A DNA stretch of 64,000 bases from Pseudomonas nitroreducens NBRC 12694 (GCF_002091755.1 NZ_BDAI01000010.1:62001-126000), one strand, 5' to 3'; counted from the first letter of the stretch, positions 26,014 through 34,872 are shown. Translations and numbers: made by a program. Notes: generated by a model not told the origin, from the sequence alone.

Positions 26014-27624
26014 ATGAACCAGAACGAGAACCTCATCGAAGTCCGCGACCTGTCCGTCGATTTCCTCTGCGGCGACGAGCAGGTGCGCGCGGTGGAACAC
26101 ATCAGCTTCGACATCCGCAAGGGCGAAACCCTGGCACTGGTGGGCGAAAGCGGCTCCGGCAAATCGGTGACCGCGCACTCGATCCTGCGCCTGCTGCCCT
26201 ACCCCACCGCCAGCCATCCTTCGGGCAGCATCCATTACGCCGGCAAGGACCTGCTCAAGCTGCCCGAGCGCAAACTTCGGGGTATCCGCGGCAACCGCAT
26301 CGCCATGGTGTTCCAGGAACCCATGACCTCGCTGAACCCGCTGCACAGCATCGAGAAGCAGATCGGTGAAGTCTTGGCCCTGCACAAGGGCATGAACGGC
26401 GTCCAGGCACGCGCGCGCACGCTGGAGCTGCTGGAGCTGGTGGGCATCCCCAACCCGGCCAGCCGCCTCAAGGCCTATCCGCACGAACTCTCCGGCGGCC
26501 AGCGCCAGCGGGTGATGATCGCCATGGCCCTGGCCTGCGAGCCAGAACTGCTGATCGCCGACGAACCGACCACGGCACTGGACGTCACCGTGCAGCTGAA
26601 GATCCTTGACCTGCTGCGCGACCTGCAGCAACGGCTGGGCATGGCCATGCTGCTGATCACCCACGATCTCAACCTGGTGCGGCGCATCGCCCACCGCGTC
26701 TGCGTGATGCAGCGCGGCTGCATTGTCGAGCAAGCGGATTGCGAAGCCCTCTTCGAGGCCCCCCAGCACCCCTACACGCGCGAATTGCTCGGAGCCGAGC
26801 CCAGTGGCACCCCCGCACAGAACGAGCCAGGAGCGCCCTTGCTGGAGGTCGACGACCTGCGCGTGTGGTTCCCGATCAAGAAAGGCGTGTTCCGCAAGAC
26901 CGTCGATCACGTCAAGGCCGTGGACGGCATCGACTTCAGCCTGCCGCGTGGTCAGACCCTGGGCATCGTCGGCGAGAGCGGCTCAGGCAAGTCGACCCTC
27001 GGCCTGGCCATCCTGCGCCTGATCAACAGCCAGGGCGGCATCCGCTTCGAGGGCCAGGCCATCGAAGGCATGAACCAGGCGGAAGTCAGGCCCCTGCGTC
27101 GCGAGATGCAGGTAGTCTTCCAGGATCCGTTCGGCAGCCTCAGCCCGCGCATGTCGGTGGGCCAGATCGTCGGCGAAGGCCTGGAGATCCATGGCATGGG
27201 CACGGCCGAGGAACGCGAGCAGGCGATCATCGAAGCGCTCAGGGAAGTCGGGCTCGACCCGGACACCCGGCACCGTTACCCCCACGAGTTCTCCGGAGGC
27301 CAGCGGCAGCGCATCGCCATTGCCCGAGCGCTGGTGCTCAAGCCAGCGCTGATCCTGCTGGACGAACCGACCTCGGCACTGGACCGCACCGTGCAGCGCC
27401 AGGTTGTCGAGCTGCTGCGCGGCCTGCAGGCCAAGTACAACCTGACCTACCTGTTCATCAGCCACGACCTGGCTGTAGTGAAAGCCCTCAGCCACCAGTT
27501 GATGGTGATCCGCCATGGCAAGGTGGTCGAACAGGGCATGGCCGAGGATGTCTTCGCCGCGCCGCAGCATGCGTACACACAGCAACTGCTGGAAGCAGCC
27601 TTCATGGTCCCGGCACCGACCTGA
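26014..27624 (+). CDS. nppD: Peptide ABC transporter fused ATPase (YejF-like)
   Basis: 536 residues with two complete ABC domains in one chain. Domain 1 has Walker A GESGSGKS (about 45), signature LSGGQRQR (about 160) and Walker B LLIADEPTTALD. Domain 2 has Walker A GESGSGKS (about 323), signature FSGGQRQR (about 428) and Walker B LILLDEPTSALD. Both carry the oligopeptide-type C-terminal extension (HPYTRELLGA; HAYTQQLLEA). It powers import by the NppBC channel from the cytoplasmic side. The start is the ATG one base after the nppC stop. fabI follows after 23 bases and may receive read-through transcription. Confidence 0.92.
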   Translation: MNQNENLIEVRDLSVDFLCGDEQVRAVEHISFDIRKGETLALVGESGSGKSVTAHSILRLLPYPTASHPSGSIHYAGKDLLKLPERKLRGIRGNRIAMVFQEPMTSLNPLHSIEKQIGEVLALHKGMNGVQARARTLELLELVGIPNPASRLKAYPHELSGGQRQRVMIAMALACEPELLIADEPTTALDVTVQLKILDLLRDLQQRLGMAMLLITHDLNLVRRIAHRVCVMQRGCIVEQADCEALFEAPQHPYTRELLGAEPSGTPAQNEPGAPLLEVDDLRVWFPIKKGVFRKTVDHVKAVDGIDFSLPRGQTLGIVGESGSGKSTLGLAILRLINSQGGIRFEGQAIEGMNQAEVRPLRREMQVVFQDPFGSLSPRMSVGQIVGEGLEIHGMGTAEEREQAIIEALREVGLDPDTRHRYPHEFSGGQRQRIAIARALVLKPALILLDEPTSALDRTVQRQVVELLRGLQAKYNLTYLFISHDLAVVKALSHQLMVIRHGKVVEQGMAEDVFAAPQHAYTQQLLEAAFMVPAPT

Positions 27625-27647
27625 CCTCACATGATCAAGGAGTGAAT

Positions 27648-28445
27648 ATGGGATTTCTCGCAGGCAAGCGCGTACTGATCGTCGGAGTCGCCAGCAAACT
27701 GTCCATCGCCTCCGGCATCGCCGCGGCGATGCACCGGGAAGGCGCCGAACTCGCCTTTACCTACCAGAACGACAAGCTCAAGGGCCGCGTGGAAGAGTTC
27801 GCTGCTGGCTGGGGCTCCAGCGCGGAGCTGTGCTTCCCCTGTGACGTCGCCAACGACGCGGACATCGCAGCCGTGTTCGCCGAGCTGGGGAAGCAGTGGG
27901 ATGGGCTTGACTGTATTGTCCACTCGGTGGGCTTCGCACCAGGCGACCAACTCGACGGCGACTTCACCGAGGTCACCACCCGCGAAGGCTTCCGGATCGC
28001 CCACGACATCAGCGCCTATAGCTTCATCGCCCTGGCCAAGGCCGGCCGCGAGCTGATGCAGGGCCGCAACGGCAGCCTGCTCACCCTCTCCTACCTGGGC
28101 GCCGAGCGCACGATGCCCAACTACAATGTCATGGGCATGGCCAAGGCCAGCCTGGAAGCCGGCGTGCGCTACCTGGCCGGCAGCCTCGGCCCGGAGGGCA
28201 TTCGCGTCAACGCCATCTCCGCAGGCCCCATTCGCACGCTCGCCGCCTCGGGCATCAAGAGCTTCCGCAAGATGCTCGCCGCCAACGAACGCCAGACACC
28301 GCTGCGGCGCAATGTGACCATCGAGGAAGTCGGCAACGCCGGTGCATTTCTGTGCTCGGACCTGGCCAGTGGCATCAGTGGCGAAATCCTCTATGTCGAT
28401 GGCGGCTTCAACACCACGGCGATGGGGCCGCTCAGCGACGACTGA
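27648..28445 (+). CDS. fabI: Enoyl-ACP reductase (NADH)
   Basis: 265 residues preceded by AAGGAG. MGFLAGKRVLIVGVASKLSIASG is the divergent nucleotide motif of FabI (GVAS instead of GxxxGxG). SYLGAERTMPNYNVMGMAKASLE contains the catalytic tyrosines and lysine (Y-x6-K pattern). IRTLAASGIKSFRKML is the substrate-loop region contacted by triclosan-like inhibitors, with no unusual residue that I can see. It performs the last reduction of each fatty acid synthesis cycle in the cytoplasm. It may have its own promoter but is close enough to nppD for read-through. Two terminators follow. Confidence 0.95.
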   Translation: MGFLAGKRVLIVGVASKLSIASGIAAAMHREGAELAFTYQNDKLKGRVEEFAAGWGSSAELCFPCDVANDADIAAVFAELGKQWDGLDCIVHSVGFAPGDQLDGDFTEVTTREGFRIAHDISAYSFIALAKAGRELMQGRNGSLLTLSYLGAERTMPNYNVMGMAKASLEAGVRYLAGSLGPEGIRVNAISAGPIRTLAASGIKSFRKMLAANERQTPLRRNVTIEEVGNAGAFLCSDLASGISGEILYVDGGFNTTAMGPLSDD

Positions 28446-28465
28446 GGCTTTGCTCCAGGCAAAGA

Positions 28466-28490
28466 AAAAGGCCGCGATTGCGGCCTTTTT
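28466..28490 (+). terminator. Intrinsic terminator after fabI
   Basis: AAAAAGGCCGC pairs with GCGGCCTTTTT around GATT, 20 bases after the stop. It is bidirectional in form. Confidence 0.85.
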
Positions 28491-28501
28491 CCTTTACCGG
28501 A

Positions 28502-28528
28502 TAAAACGAGGGCCGCTTGCGCGGCCCC
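28502..28528 (-). terminator. Intrinsic terminator after ppiD
   Basis: On the minus strand GGGGCCGC and GCGGCCCT pair around GCAA, followed by CGTTTTAT, seven bases beyond the ppiD stop. Together with 28466-28490 it separates the convergent fabI and ppiD genes. Confidence 0.75.
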
Positions 28529-28534
28529 AGTTTC

Positions 28535-30424
28535 TTACTTCTTGGCTTCGTCGAATTTCTCGACTTTCGCCTGATCCTGCAGGTAACGGCGGAAGGCGGA
28601 GAAATCATCCTGGCCGCTGCGCGAGGCGAGGAAGCGCCGGTACATCGCCTTTTCCTCCTCGGTCGGCTTGGCCTCCGGCTCGCTCACACCGCTGAGCTTG
28701 ACCAGCACGAAGTCGCCGTTCTGCAACGCGACACCGCCCAGGCTGGGCTTGTCGGCACCTTCCGGGCGAACCATGCGGAACACGCTCTGCAGCACGACCG
28801 GATCGACGCCTTCCTGACCACGGGCGGCCGCTTCCACGACCTTCCACTGCTGGCCTTCCTGGGCCTGGGTCAGCGGGATCTTGCCGTCGCGCAGGCCAGC
28901 CAGCAGTGTTTCACCGCGGGACTTGGCATCGACTGCAGCGTGCTCGACCTGCAGGCGCTTGAGGATATCGGCACTGACCTGCTCCAGGGTTTCCTGCTCA
29001 GGCTTGTGGTGCGCCTTCACGCGCAGCACGACCACGGTGTCCGGATCCAGTTCGATGGCGCCGCTGTTGGCCCCCTCTTCCAGCACTTCAGGGCTGAAAG
29101 CGGACTGGATGACCTGGCGGTTAGCCGTGACACCTTCGCCGCCTTCCTTGCCGAACGGCTTGCTGGTCTGCACCTTCAAGCCCATGTCCTGGGCCGGCTG
29201 GGCCAGATCTGAAGCCTCGTAGGCAGAGCTTTCCAGCTGCTTGGTGGCATCGACGAAACGCTGCTCGACCAGCTGGGTCTTGGCTTCGTGCTCCAGCTTG
29301 GCCTTCAGGCTGTCGAAGGTCGGAACCTCCGGCGCTTCGACGCCCAGCAGCTTGATCAGGTGCCAGCCGTAGGAAGTCTTCACCGGAGCGGAAACTTCGC
29401 CCTTCTTCAGCGAGTACAGCGACTCTTCGAAGGCCGGGTCATACACGCCACGGCCGGCGAAGCCGAGGTCACCGCCATTGGCGGCGGAGCCGGTGTCGTT
29501 GGACAGCTCCTTGGCCAGCTTGGCGAAGTCCTCGCCCTTGTCCAGGCGCGCCTTGATCTCGTCGATCTTGGCCTTGGCCTGCTGGTCGTTCTGCTTGTCG
29601 TTCACCTCGATCAGGATGTGCGCGGCGTCGCGCTGCTCGGCCAGGCCGGCGATCTCCTTCTGATAGAGGGCATCGAGGTCTTCCTTCTTCACCTCGACCT
29701 GGTCGAAGAAGGCGGACTTCTTCAGCTCGACATAGTCGATGGTGACCTGTTCAGGCGTCATGAACTCGGTGCTGTGGGCGGCGTAGTACGCCTTGATCTC
29801 GCTGTCCTCGACCTTGCTCTTGGCCGGGTCGGCCTTGAGGGTCAGGGTAGCGAAGTCACGGGTCTGCTTCTCCAGGCGAGCGAAGGCGTTCAGTTCGTCA
29901 TCGGTGACGAAGCCGGTACCGGCGATGCCGGCGCGCAGTTGGCCGATCAGCATTTCCTCACCGAACATGCGACGGAACTGCATGCGGTCATAGCCCATCT
30001 GGCGGATGACCTGGTCGAAACGGTCGGCGTTGAACTTGCCGTCCACCTGGAACTCGGGAGTCGACAGGATCAGTTGGTCCAGCGCCTGCTGGGAAAACGC
30101 GAACTTGTCATTCTGGGCGGCCTGCAGGACCAGCTTGCGCTCGATGAGCGACTTCAGCGCGGAATCCTTGAGCAGCTTGTCGTCGAGCATGGACGAATCG
30201 AAGTCCTTGCCCAGGCGCTGCATCAGCTGGCGACGCTGCATGTCCGCAGCCTGCTGCAGTTCCGGCAGACTGATGTCCTCACCGTTGACCTGAGCAGCGA
30301 CGTTCTCGTGGTGGGTTGCGCGAATGATCTGATCGAACCCGGTCAAAGCCATGAGGACAACGATCACGCCCAGGATGGTCTTGGTGATCCAGCCTTGGGA
30401 ATTGTCCCTGATGTTTTGCAGCAT
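28535..30424 (-). CDS. ppiD: PpiD-type periplasmic folding chaperone (SurA-like, parvulin domain)
   Basis: 629 residues from MLQNIRDNSQGWITKTILG; the open frame above this start is tRNA-like and terminator DNA, not protein. A single N-terminal helix (about residues 13-32) anchors it in the inner membrane. A SurA-N-like chaperone domain (about 35-200) contains VNGEDISLPELQQAADMQRR and a parvulin domain (about 265-365) contains AAHILIEVNDKQ, NGGDLGFAGRGVYDPAFEESLYSL and SYGWHLIKLLGV. PpiD members often have weak or no isomerase activity and assist newly translocated outer-membrane proteins at the Sec exit. It lies downstream of hupB, separated by the tRNA-like RNA and a terminator, so it needs its own promoter, which I could not identify. 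Confidence 0.92.
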   Translation of the reverse strand: MLQNIRDNSQGWITKTILGVIVVLMALTGFDQIIRATHHENVAAQVNGEDISLPELQQAADMQRRQLMQRLGKDFDSSMLDDKLLKDSALKSLIERKLVLQAAQNDKFAFSQQALDQLILSTPEFQVDGKFNADRFDQVIRQMGYDRMQFRRMFGEEMLIGQLRAGIAGTGFVTDDELNAFARLEKQTRDFATLTLKADPAKSKVEDSEIKAYYAAHSTEFMTPEQVTIDYVELKKSAFFDQVEVKKEDLDALYQKEIAGLAEQRDAAHILIEVNDKQNDQQAKAKIDEIKARLDKGEDFAKLAKELSNDTGSAANGGDLGFAGRGVYDPAFEESLYSLKKGEVSAPVKTSYGWHLIKLLGVEAPEVPTFDSLKAKLEHEAKTQLVEQRFVDATKQLESSAYEASDLAQPAQDMGLKVQTSKPFGKEGGEGVTANRQVIQSAFSPEVLEEGANSGAIELDPDTVVVLRVKAHHKPEQETLEQVSADILKRLQVEHAAVDAKSRGETLLAGLRDGKIPLTQAQEGQQWKVVEAAARGQEGVDPVVLQSVFRMVRPEGADKPSLGGVALQNGDFVLVKLSGVSEPEAKPTEEEKAMYRRFLASRSGQDDFSAFRRYLQDQAKVEKFDEAKK

Positions 30425-30492
30425 GCGGCCCCCGACGCGGCCACGGCCCACCGTCAATGGCGGCGCGGCGTGGAAAAAAAAGCGGATATAAG

Positions 30493-30515
30493 AAAGGCGC
30501 ATCCGAGGATGCGCC
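30493..30515 (-). terminator. Intrinsic terminator directly after the tRNA-like RNA
   Basis: On the minus strand AAGGCGCATCC pairs with GATGCGCCTT around TCG, followed by TCTTAT. It begins ten bases beyond the encoded CCA of the tRNA-like element, so that element lies at the end of a transcript. Confidence 0.8.
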
Positions 30516-30525
30516 TTCTCGTAAC

Positions 30526-30600
30526 TGGTGGAGCTTGCGGGCGTTGAGCCCGTGACCCCTGATGATTCCAACCGACCTACGCCAGCCGGGTCATCGCTCC
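30526..30600 (-). ncRNA. tRNA-like structured RNA with encoded CCA (tRNA-Asp-like relic or new small RNA)
   Basis: 75 bases on the minus strand, 5' GGAGCGATGA ... GCTCCACCA 3'. GGAGC pairs with GCTCC, leaving a discriminator A and an encoded CCA. A T-arm-like hairpin CGGG-CTCAACG-CCCG keeps a seven-base loop with TCAA at the T-loop positions. The stretch GTCGGTTGGAAT plus GGGGTCACGGG closely resembles the D loop and variable/T region of tRNA-Asp, but the anticodon arm is absent. TGACCC (8-13) and GGGTCA (43-48) can instead form a 6-bp helix, giving a tmRNA tRNA-domain-like outline. A UUCG-capped hairpin lies two bases upstream and a terminator ten bases downstream. I do not know a named RNA here. 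Confidence 0.55.
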
Positions 30601-30602
30601 GT

Positions 30603-30630
30603 GACCGGCCCAACCGAAGTTGAACCGGTC
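30603..30630 (-). other. UUCG-capped hairpin 5' of the tRNA-like RNA
   Basis: On the minus strand GACCGG-TT-CAAC-TTCG-GTTG-GG-CCGGTC forms 6 bp, a 2x2 internal loop, 4 bp and a UUCG tetraloop. There is no T run, so it is not a terminator. It lies between the hupB stop and the tRNA-like element and could be a processing site or part of one RNA. Confidence 0.55.
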
Positions 30631-30652
30631 CAGGTCAAGTCCAAAAAGACGC

Positions 30653-30925
30653 TTAGTTGACAGCGTCCTTGAGGGCTTTACCGGCCTTGAAGCCCGGGAT
30701 CTTAGCAGCAGCGATCTTGATCGGCTTGCCGGTTTGCGGGTTGCGACCGGTGCGAGCAGCACGCTCTTTGACAGCGAAGGTGCCGAAGCCGACCAGTACG
30801 ACGGAGTCACCAGCCTTCAGGGCGCCAGTTACGGACTCGATCACCGCGTCCAGAGCGCGACCGGCAACAGCTTTCGGGATATCAGCAGATGCGGCGATAG
30901 CATCGATCAGTTCCGACTTGTTCAC
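30653..30925 (-). CDS. hupB: DNA-binding protein HU-beta
   Basis: 90 residues, the standard HU length. MNKSELIDAIAASADIPKAVAGRALDAVIESV forms the dimerisation helices. GFGTFAVKERAARTGRNPQTGKPIKI is the beta-arm signature with the intercalating proline in GRNPQTG. It ends PGFKAGKALKDAVN. It is a nucleoid-associated histone-like protein acting as a homodimer or with HU-alpha. It lies downstream of lon, as in E. coli and pseudomonads, but has its own strong promoter at 31048-31020. The 3' region holds a structured tRNA-like RNA. Confidence 0.96.
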   Translation of the reverse strand: MNKSELIDAIAASADIPKAVAGRALDAVIESVTGALKAGDSVVLVGFGTFAVKERAARTGRNPQTGKPIKIAAAKIPGFKAGKALKDAVN

Positions 30926-31019
30926 TCTAAGTCCCCTTATTTCTGTTGAGTATGTTTCTATGTGTTAGGTGTAAGCAAAAGCAGGTGCTGGTTTGCCAAC
31001 TGACAAAGCAAGTGCCGCT

Positions 31020-31048
31020 TTATAACAAGGGCTCAAAAACAGTGTCAA
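31020..31048 (-). promoter_or_regulatory. Strong sigma-70 promoter for hupB
   Basis: On the minus strand, perfect TTGACA (31048-31043), a 17-base spacer and TTATAA (31025-31020). It lies just beyond the lon stop and gives a leader of about 90 bases before the hupB ATG. Confidence 0.85.
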
Positions 31049-31061
31049 GAAAGCCCCCCAA

Positions 31062-33458
31062 CTAATGCGTGCTGATTCGCTCCTTGGAATCAGACTCGCG
31101 CTTCTCATCCTTTGCAACCATCTCGGGAGCCGCATCGGGCAAGGGCTCCGGGGCGTATTGCAGCGCAATTTGCAGGACCTCGTCAATCCATTTAACCGGT
31201 TTAATAACGAGATCGGCCTTAATATTATCCGGAATTTCCCTAAGGTCTCGCACGTTTTCCTCGGGAATGATCACAGTCTTGATTCCACCCCGGTGCGCAG
31301 CCAGAAGTTTTTCCTTCAGGCCACCAATGGCCAGCACCTGACCCCGCAGGGTGATTTCGCCGGTCATGGCAACGTCGGCGCGAACGGGAATCTGGGTGAT
31401 CGCCGACACCAATGCAGTGCACATGCCGATGCCCGCGCTAGGGCCGTCCTTGGGCGTCGCGCCTTCGGGCACGTGGATGTGGATGTCGTGCTTCTCGTGG
31501 AAGTCCGGAGCGATGCCCAGGCTCTTCGAACGGCTGCGAACCACGGTTAGCGCGGCGGTGATGGACTCCGCCATGACGTCGCCCAGCGAGCCGGTCTTGG
31601 TCAATGCGCCCTTACCCGGAACCATGGCCGATTCGATGGTCAGCAATTCGCCGCCCACCTGCGTCCAGGCGAGGCCGGTCACCTGGCCGATCTGGTCCTG
31701 CTGCTCGGCCAGGCCGTAGCGGAACTTGCGCACACCCAGGTAGTTCTCCAGCGAGTCCGGCGTCACCACGGCGTCGATACGCTTGGCCTTGCCGCCATCC
31801 TTGACCGCCTTGCGGCAGACCTTGGCAATCTGGCGCTCCAGGCTCCGCACACCGGCTTCGCGGGTGTAATAGCGGATGATGTCACGGGTAGCCGCCTCCT
31901 CGAAGACCAGCTCGCCCTTCTTGAGACCATTGGCCGCAGTCTGTTTCGGTACAAGATATTTCGAGGCGATGTTGATCTTCTCGTCCTCGGTGTAACCCGG
32001 CAGGCGGATGACCTCCATGCGGTCCAGCAGCGGCGCCGGAATATTCATGGAGTTCGCCGTGCAGAGGAACATCACGTCGGAAAGGTCGTAGTCGACTTCG
32101 AGGTAGTGGTCGTTGAAATTGTGGTTCTGCTCCGGATCGAGCACTTCCAGCAGCGCAGACGCGGGGTCGCCACGCATGTCGCTGCCCATCTTGTCGATCT
32201 CGTCCAGCAGGAACAGCGGGTTGCGCACGCCGACCTTGGTCATTTTCTGAATCAGACGACCGGGCATGGAACCGATGTAGGTACGGCGGTGACCGCGAAT
32301 CTCGGCCTCGTCACGCACGCCCCCCAGGGCCATGCGCACGAACTTGCGATTGGTCGCACGGGCGATGGACTCGGCCAGCGAAGTCTTGCCGACGCCGGGT
32401 GGGCCGACCAGGCAGAGTACCGGGCCTTTCAGCTTCTTCACGCGCTTCTGCACGGCGAGGTACTCAAGGATGCGCTCCTTGACCTCTTCGAGGCCGTAGT
32501 GGTCCGCATCGAGGATATCCTCGGCCTTGTCCAGGTCGTGGCGCACCTTGCTCTCGGCCTTCCAAGGCACATTCACCAGCCAGTCGATGTAGGAACGCAC
32601 CACGGTCGCTTCGGCGGACATCGGCGACATCTGCTTGAGCTTGTTCAGCTCGGCAGTGGCCTTGGCCAGGGCTTCCTTGGTCAGACCAGCGGCATCGATG
32701 CGCTTCTTCAGCTCCTCGACTTCGTTGTGGCCCTCGTCGATGTCACCCAGCTCTTTCTGGATGGCCTTCATCTGCTCGTTGAGGTAGTACTCGCGCTGGC
32801 TCCGCTCCATCTGCTTCTTCACGCGGCCACGGATGCGCTTCTCGACCTGCAGCAGGTCGATCTCGGCGTCCAGCATGGCCAGCACGTGTTCGACGCGGGC
32901 GGACAGCTCGGTGATCTCGAGGATTTCCTGCTTCTGCTCGATCTTCAGGGCCATATGTGCGGCCATGGTGTCCACCAGGCGGCCGGGCTCGTCGATGCTG
33001 TTGAGCGAGGACAGGACCTCGGCGGGCACTTTCTTGCCCAGCTGCACGTACTGTTCGAACTGACTGAGCAGGCTGCGGGTGAAGACTTCGGACTCACGCT
33101 CGCCGACGGAAACCTCGTCAATGATCGAAACTTCGGCGCGGCAGTAGGCGTCCTCATCGATGAAGCGCTCTACCTGGCCGCGCTGCTCGCCTTCGACCAG
33201 CACCTTGACGGTGCCATCGGGCAGCTTCAGCAGCTGCAGGACGGTGGCCACGGTGCCCATGCGGTACAGGCCGTCTGCACCCGGATCATCGTCAGCCGGG
33301 TTCTTCTGTGCCAGCAACAGGATCTGTTTGTCGCCGGTCATGGCGGCCTCGAGGGCCTCGATGGATTTCTCACGCCCGACGAACAGCGGGATGACCATGT
33401 GCGGATACACCACTACGTCACGCAGGGGCAGCAGGGGCAACTCGACGAGTGTTTTCAT
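31062..33458 (-). CDS. lon: ATP-dependent protease Lon
   Basis: 798 residues. An N-terminal substrate domain (LPLLPLRDVVVYPHMVIPLFVGRE) is followed by a coiled coil with EYYLNEQMKAIQKELG. The AAA+ module has Walker A GPPGVGKTS (about 356) and Walker B LFLLDEIDKMG. The protease domain has catalytic Ser in KDGPSAGIGM and Lys in GGLKEKLLAAHRGG. It degrades misfolded and regulatory proteins in the cytoplasm. A sigma-32-like promoter lies directly upstream. It sits between clpX and hupB in the order conserved from E. coli to Pseudomonas. A polar Ser/Lys/Glu C-terminal tail is typical of pseudomonads. Confidence 0.97.
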   Translation of the reverse strand: MKTLVELPLLPLRDVVVYPHMVIPLFVGREKSIEALEAAMTGDKQILLLAQKNPADDDPGADGLYRMGTVATVLQLLKLPDGTVKVLVEGEQRGQVERFIDEDAYCRAEVSIIDEVSVGERESEVFTRSLLSQFEQYVQLGKKVPAEVLSSLNSIDEPGRLVDTMAAHMALKIEQKQEILEITELSARVEHVLAMLDAEIDLLQVEKRIRGRVKKQMERSQREYYLNEQMKAIQKELGDIDEGHNEVEELKKRIDAAGLTKEALAKATAELNKLKQMSPMSAEATVVRSYIDWLVNVPWKAESKVRHDLDKAEDILDADHYGLEEVKERILEYLAVQKRVKKLKGPVLCLVGPPGVGKTSLAESIARATNRKFVRMALGGVRDEAEIRGHRRTYIGSMPGRLIQKMTKVGVRNPLFLLDEIDKMGSDMRGDPASALLEVLDPEQNHNFNDHYLEVDYDLSDVMFLCTANSMNIPAPLLDRMEVIRLPGYTEDEKINIASKYLVPKQTAANGLKKGELVFEEAATRDIIRYYTREAGVRSLERQIAKVCRKAVKDGGKAKRIDAVVTPDSLENYLGVRKFRYGLAEQQDQIGQVTGLAWTQVGGELLTIESAMVPGKGALTKTGSLGDVMAESITAALTVVRSRSKSLGIAPDFHEKHDIHIHVPEGATPKDGPSAGIGMCTALVSAITQIPVRADVAMTGEITLRGQVLAIGGLKEKLLAAHRGGIKTVIIPEENVRDLREIPDNIKADLVIKPVKWIDEVLQIALQYAPEPLPDAAPEMVAKDEKRESDSKERISTH

Positions 33459-33516
33459 GATATTCGGCTCTACAGCGGCACTTGGCCAAAACGATGGGAT
33501 TGGACCCTTCGGCCTA

Positions 33517-33545
33517 AGATGGGGTTAGGACTAGGAAAAAACAAG
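33517..33545 (-). promoter_or_regulatory. Sigma-32 (heat-shock) type promoter for lon
   Basis: On the minus strand CTTGTTT (33545-33539) and CCCCATCT (33524-33517) are 14 bases apart, close to the sigma-32 pattern CTTGAAA-N13-15-CCCATNT. It lies about 60 bases before the lon ATG, after the clpX terminator. Confidence 0.65.
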
Positions 33546-33560
33546 CGCGGTAGATGGGAA

Positions 33561-33585
33561 GAAAAAAGGGGCCCTAGGGCCCCTT
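33561..33585 (-). terminator. Intrinsic terminator after clpX
   Basis: AAGGGGCCC and GGGCCCCTT pair around TA, followed on the minus strand by TTTTC. It lies seven bases beyond the clpX stop and separates clpX from lon. Confidence 0.88.
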
Positions 33586-33591
33586 CTGATT

Positions 33592-34872
33592 TCAGGCGTC
33601 AGGTGCAGCCTTGGCCGGCTGCTCGCTGTTCTCGTAGATCAGCAGCGGCTGGGAGGAGCCCTCGATGACGCTTTCGTCGATCACCACCTTGCTGACGTCG
33701 TTCTGCGAGGGGATCTCGTACATGGTGTCGAGCAGGATGCCTTCGAGGATCGAACGCAGGCCACGGGCACCGGTCTTGCGCTCCAGCGCGCGACGGGCGA
33801 CAGCCTTGAGCGCGTCCGGACGGAACTCGAGGTCCACGCCTTCCATTTCGAAGAGCTTGGCGTACTGCTTGGTCAGCGCGTTCTTCGGCTCGGTCAGAAT
33901 CTGCATCAGCGCAGGTTCGTCCAGCTCGTCGAGGGTCGCGATGATCGGCAGGCGGCCGACGAATTCGGGGATCAGACCGAATTTCACCAGATCTTCCGGC
34001 TCGACTTCGCGCAGCGCTTCGCCGACCTTCTTGCCCGCTTCCTGACTGCGAACCTCGGCATTGAAGCCGATGCCGCCCTTGGTGGAACGGTTCTGGATGA
34101 CCTTTTCCAGGCCAGCGAACGCGCCACCGCAGATGAACAGGATGTTGCGGGTGTCGACCTGCAGGAACTCCTGCTGCGGGTGCTTGCGGCCGCCCTGGGG
34201 CGGTACGGAAGCCACGGTGCCTTCGATCAGCTTCAGCAGGGCCTGCTGAACGCCTTCGCCGGACACGTCGCGGGTGATCGACGGGTTGTCGGATTTGCGC
34301 GAGATCTTGTCGATTTCGTCGATGTAGACGATACCCATCTGGGCCTTCTCGACATCGTAATCGCACTTCTGCAGCAGCTTCTGGATGATGTTCTCGACAT
34401 CTTCGCCCACATAGCCCGCCTCGGTGAGGGTGGTGGCATCGGCGATGGTGAAGGGAACATTGAGCAGACGCGCCAAGGTCTCGGCGAGCAGGGTCTTGCC
34501 CGAGCCCGTCGGACCGATGAGCAGGATGTTGCTCTTGCCCAGTTCGACGTCGTCCTTGCGCTCGCGCTGATTCAGGCGCTTGTAGTGGTTGTACACCGCT
34601 ACTGCCAGGGTTTTCTTGGCACGTTCCTGGCCGATCACGTACTGATCGAGGATGGTGCGGATCTCTTTCGGCGCCGGAAGCTTGTGCGCACTGCTCTCTG
34701 CCTGTGCTTCCTGCACCTCCTCGCGGATGATGTCATTGCACAGGTCGACGCACTCGTCGCAGATAAAGACCGAGGGGCCGGCAATCAACTTGCGCACTTC
34801 GTGCTGGCTCTTGCCGCAGAAGGAGCAATACAGCAGCTTGCCGTTGTCCTCGCCGTTGCGGGTGTCAGTCAT
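33592..34872 (-). CDS. clpX: ATP-dependent unfoldase ClpX
   Basis: 426 residues from MTDTRNGEDNGKLLYCSFCG. The zinc-binding domain has CSFC...CDEC (residues 15-40). The AAA+ core has Walker A GPTGSGKT (about 120), Walker B IVYIDEIDKI (about 182), the sensor region and the ClpP-contact loop IGF in KGGIGFNAEV. It unfolds tagged substrates and feeds them to ClpP. It lies 107 bases after clpP, with a GC-rich hairpin (34944-34963) but no T run between them, so partial co-transcription is likely. A terminator follows. Confidence 0.97.
   Translation of the reverse strand: MTDTRNGEDNGKLLYCSFCGKSQHEVRKLIAGPSVFICDECVDLCNDIIREEVQEAQAESSAHKLPAPKEIRTILDQYVIGQERAKKTLAVAVYNHYKRLNQRERKDDVELGKSNILLIGPTGSGKTLLAETLARLLNVPFTIADATTLTEAGYVGEDVENIIQKLLQKCDYDVEKAQMGIVYIDEIDKISRKSDNPSITRDVSGEGVQQALLKLIEGTVASVPPQGGRKHPQQEFLQVDTRNILFICGGAFAGLEKVIQNRSTKGGIGFNAEVRSQEAGKKVGEALREVEPEDLVKFGLIPEFVGRLPIIATLDELDEPALMQILTEPKNALTKQYAKLFEMEGVDLEFRPDALKAVARRALERKTGARGLRSILEGILLDTMYEIPSQNDVSKVVIDESVIEGSSQPLLIYENSEQPAKAAPDA

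Noticed and set aside
30526..30600. The tRNA-like element as a working tRNA gene
   Set aside because: There is no anticodon stem-loop and two of the seven acceptor pairs are missing; only 5 bp plus CCA remain.
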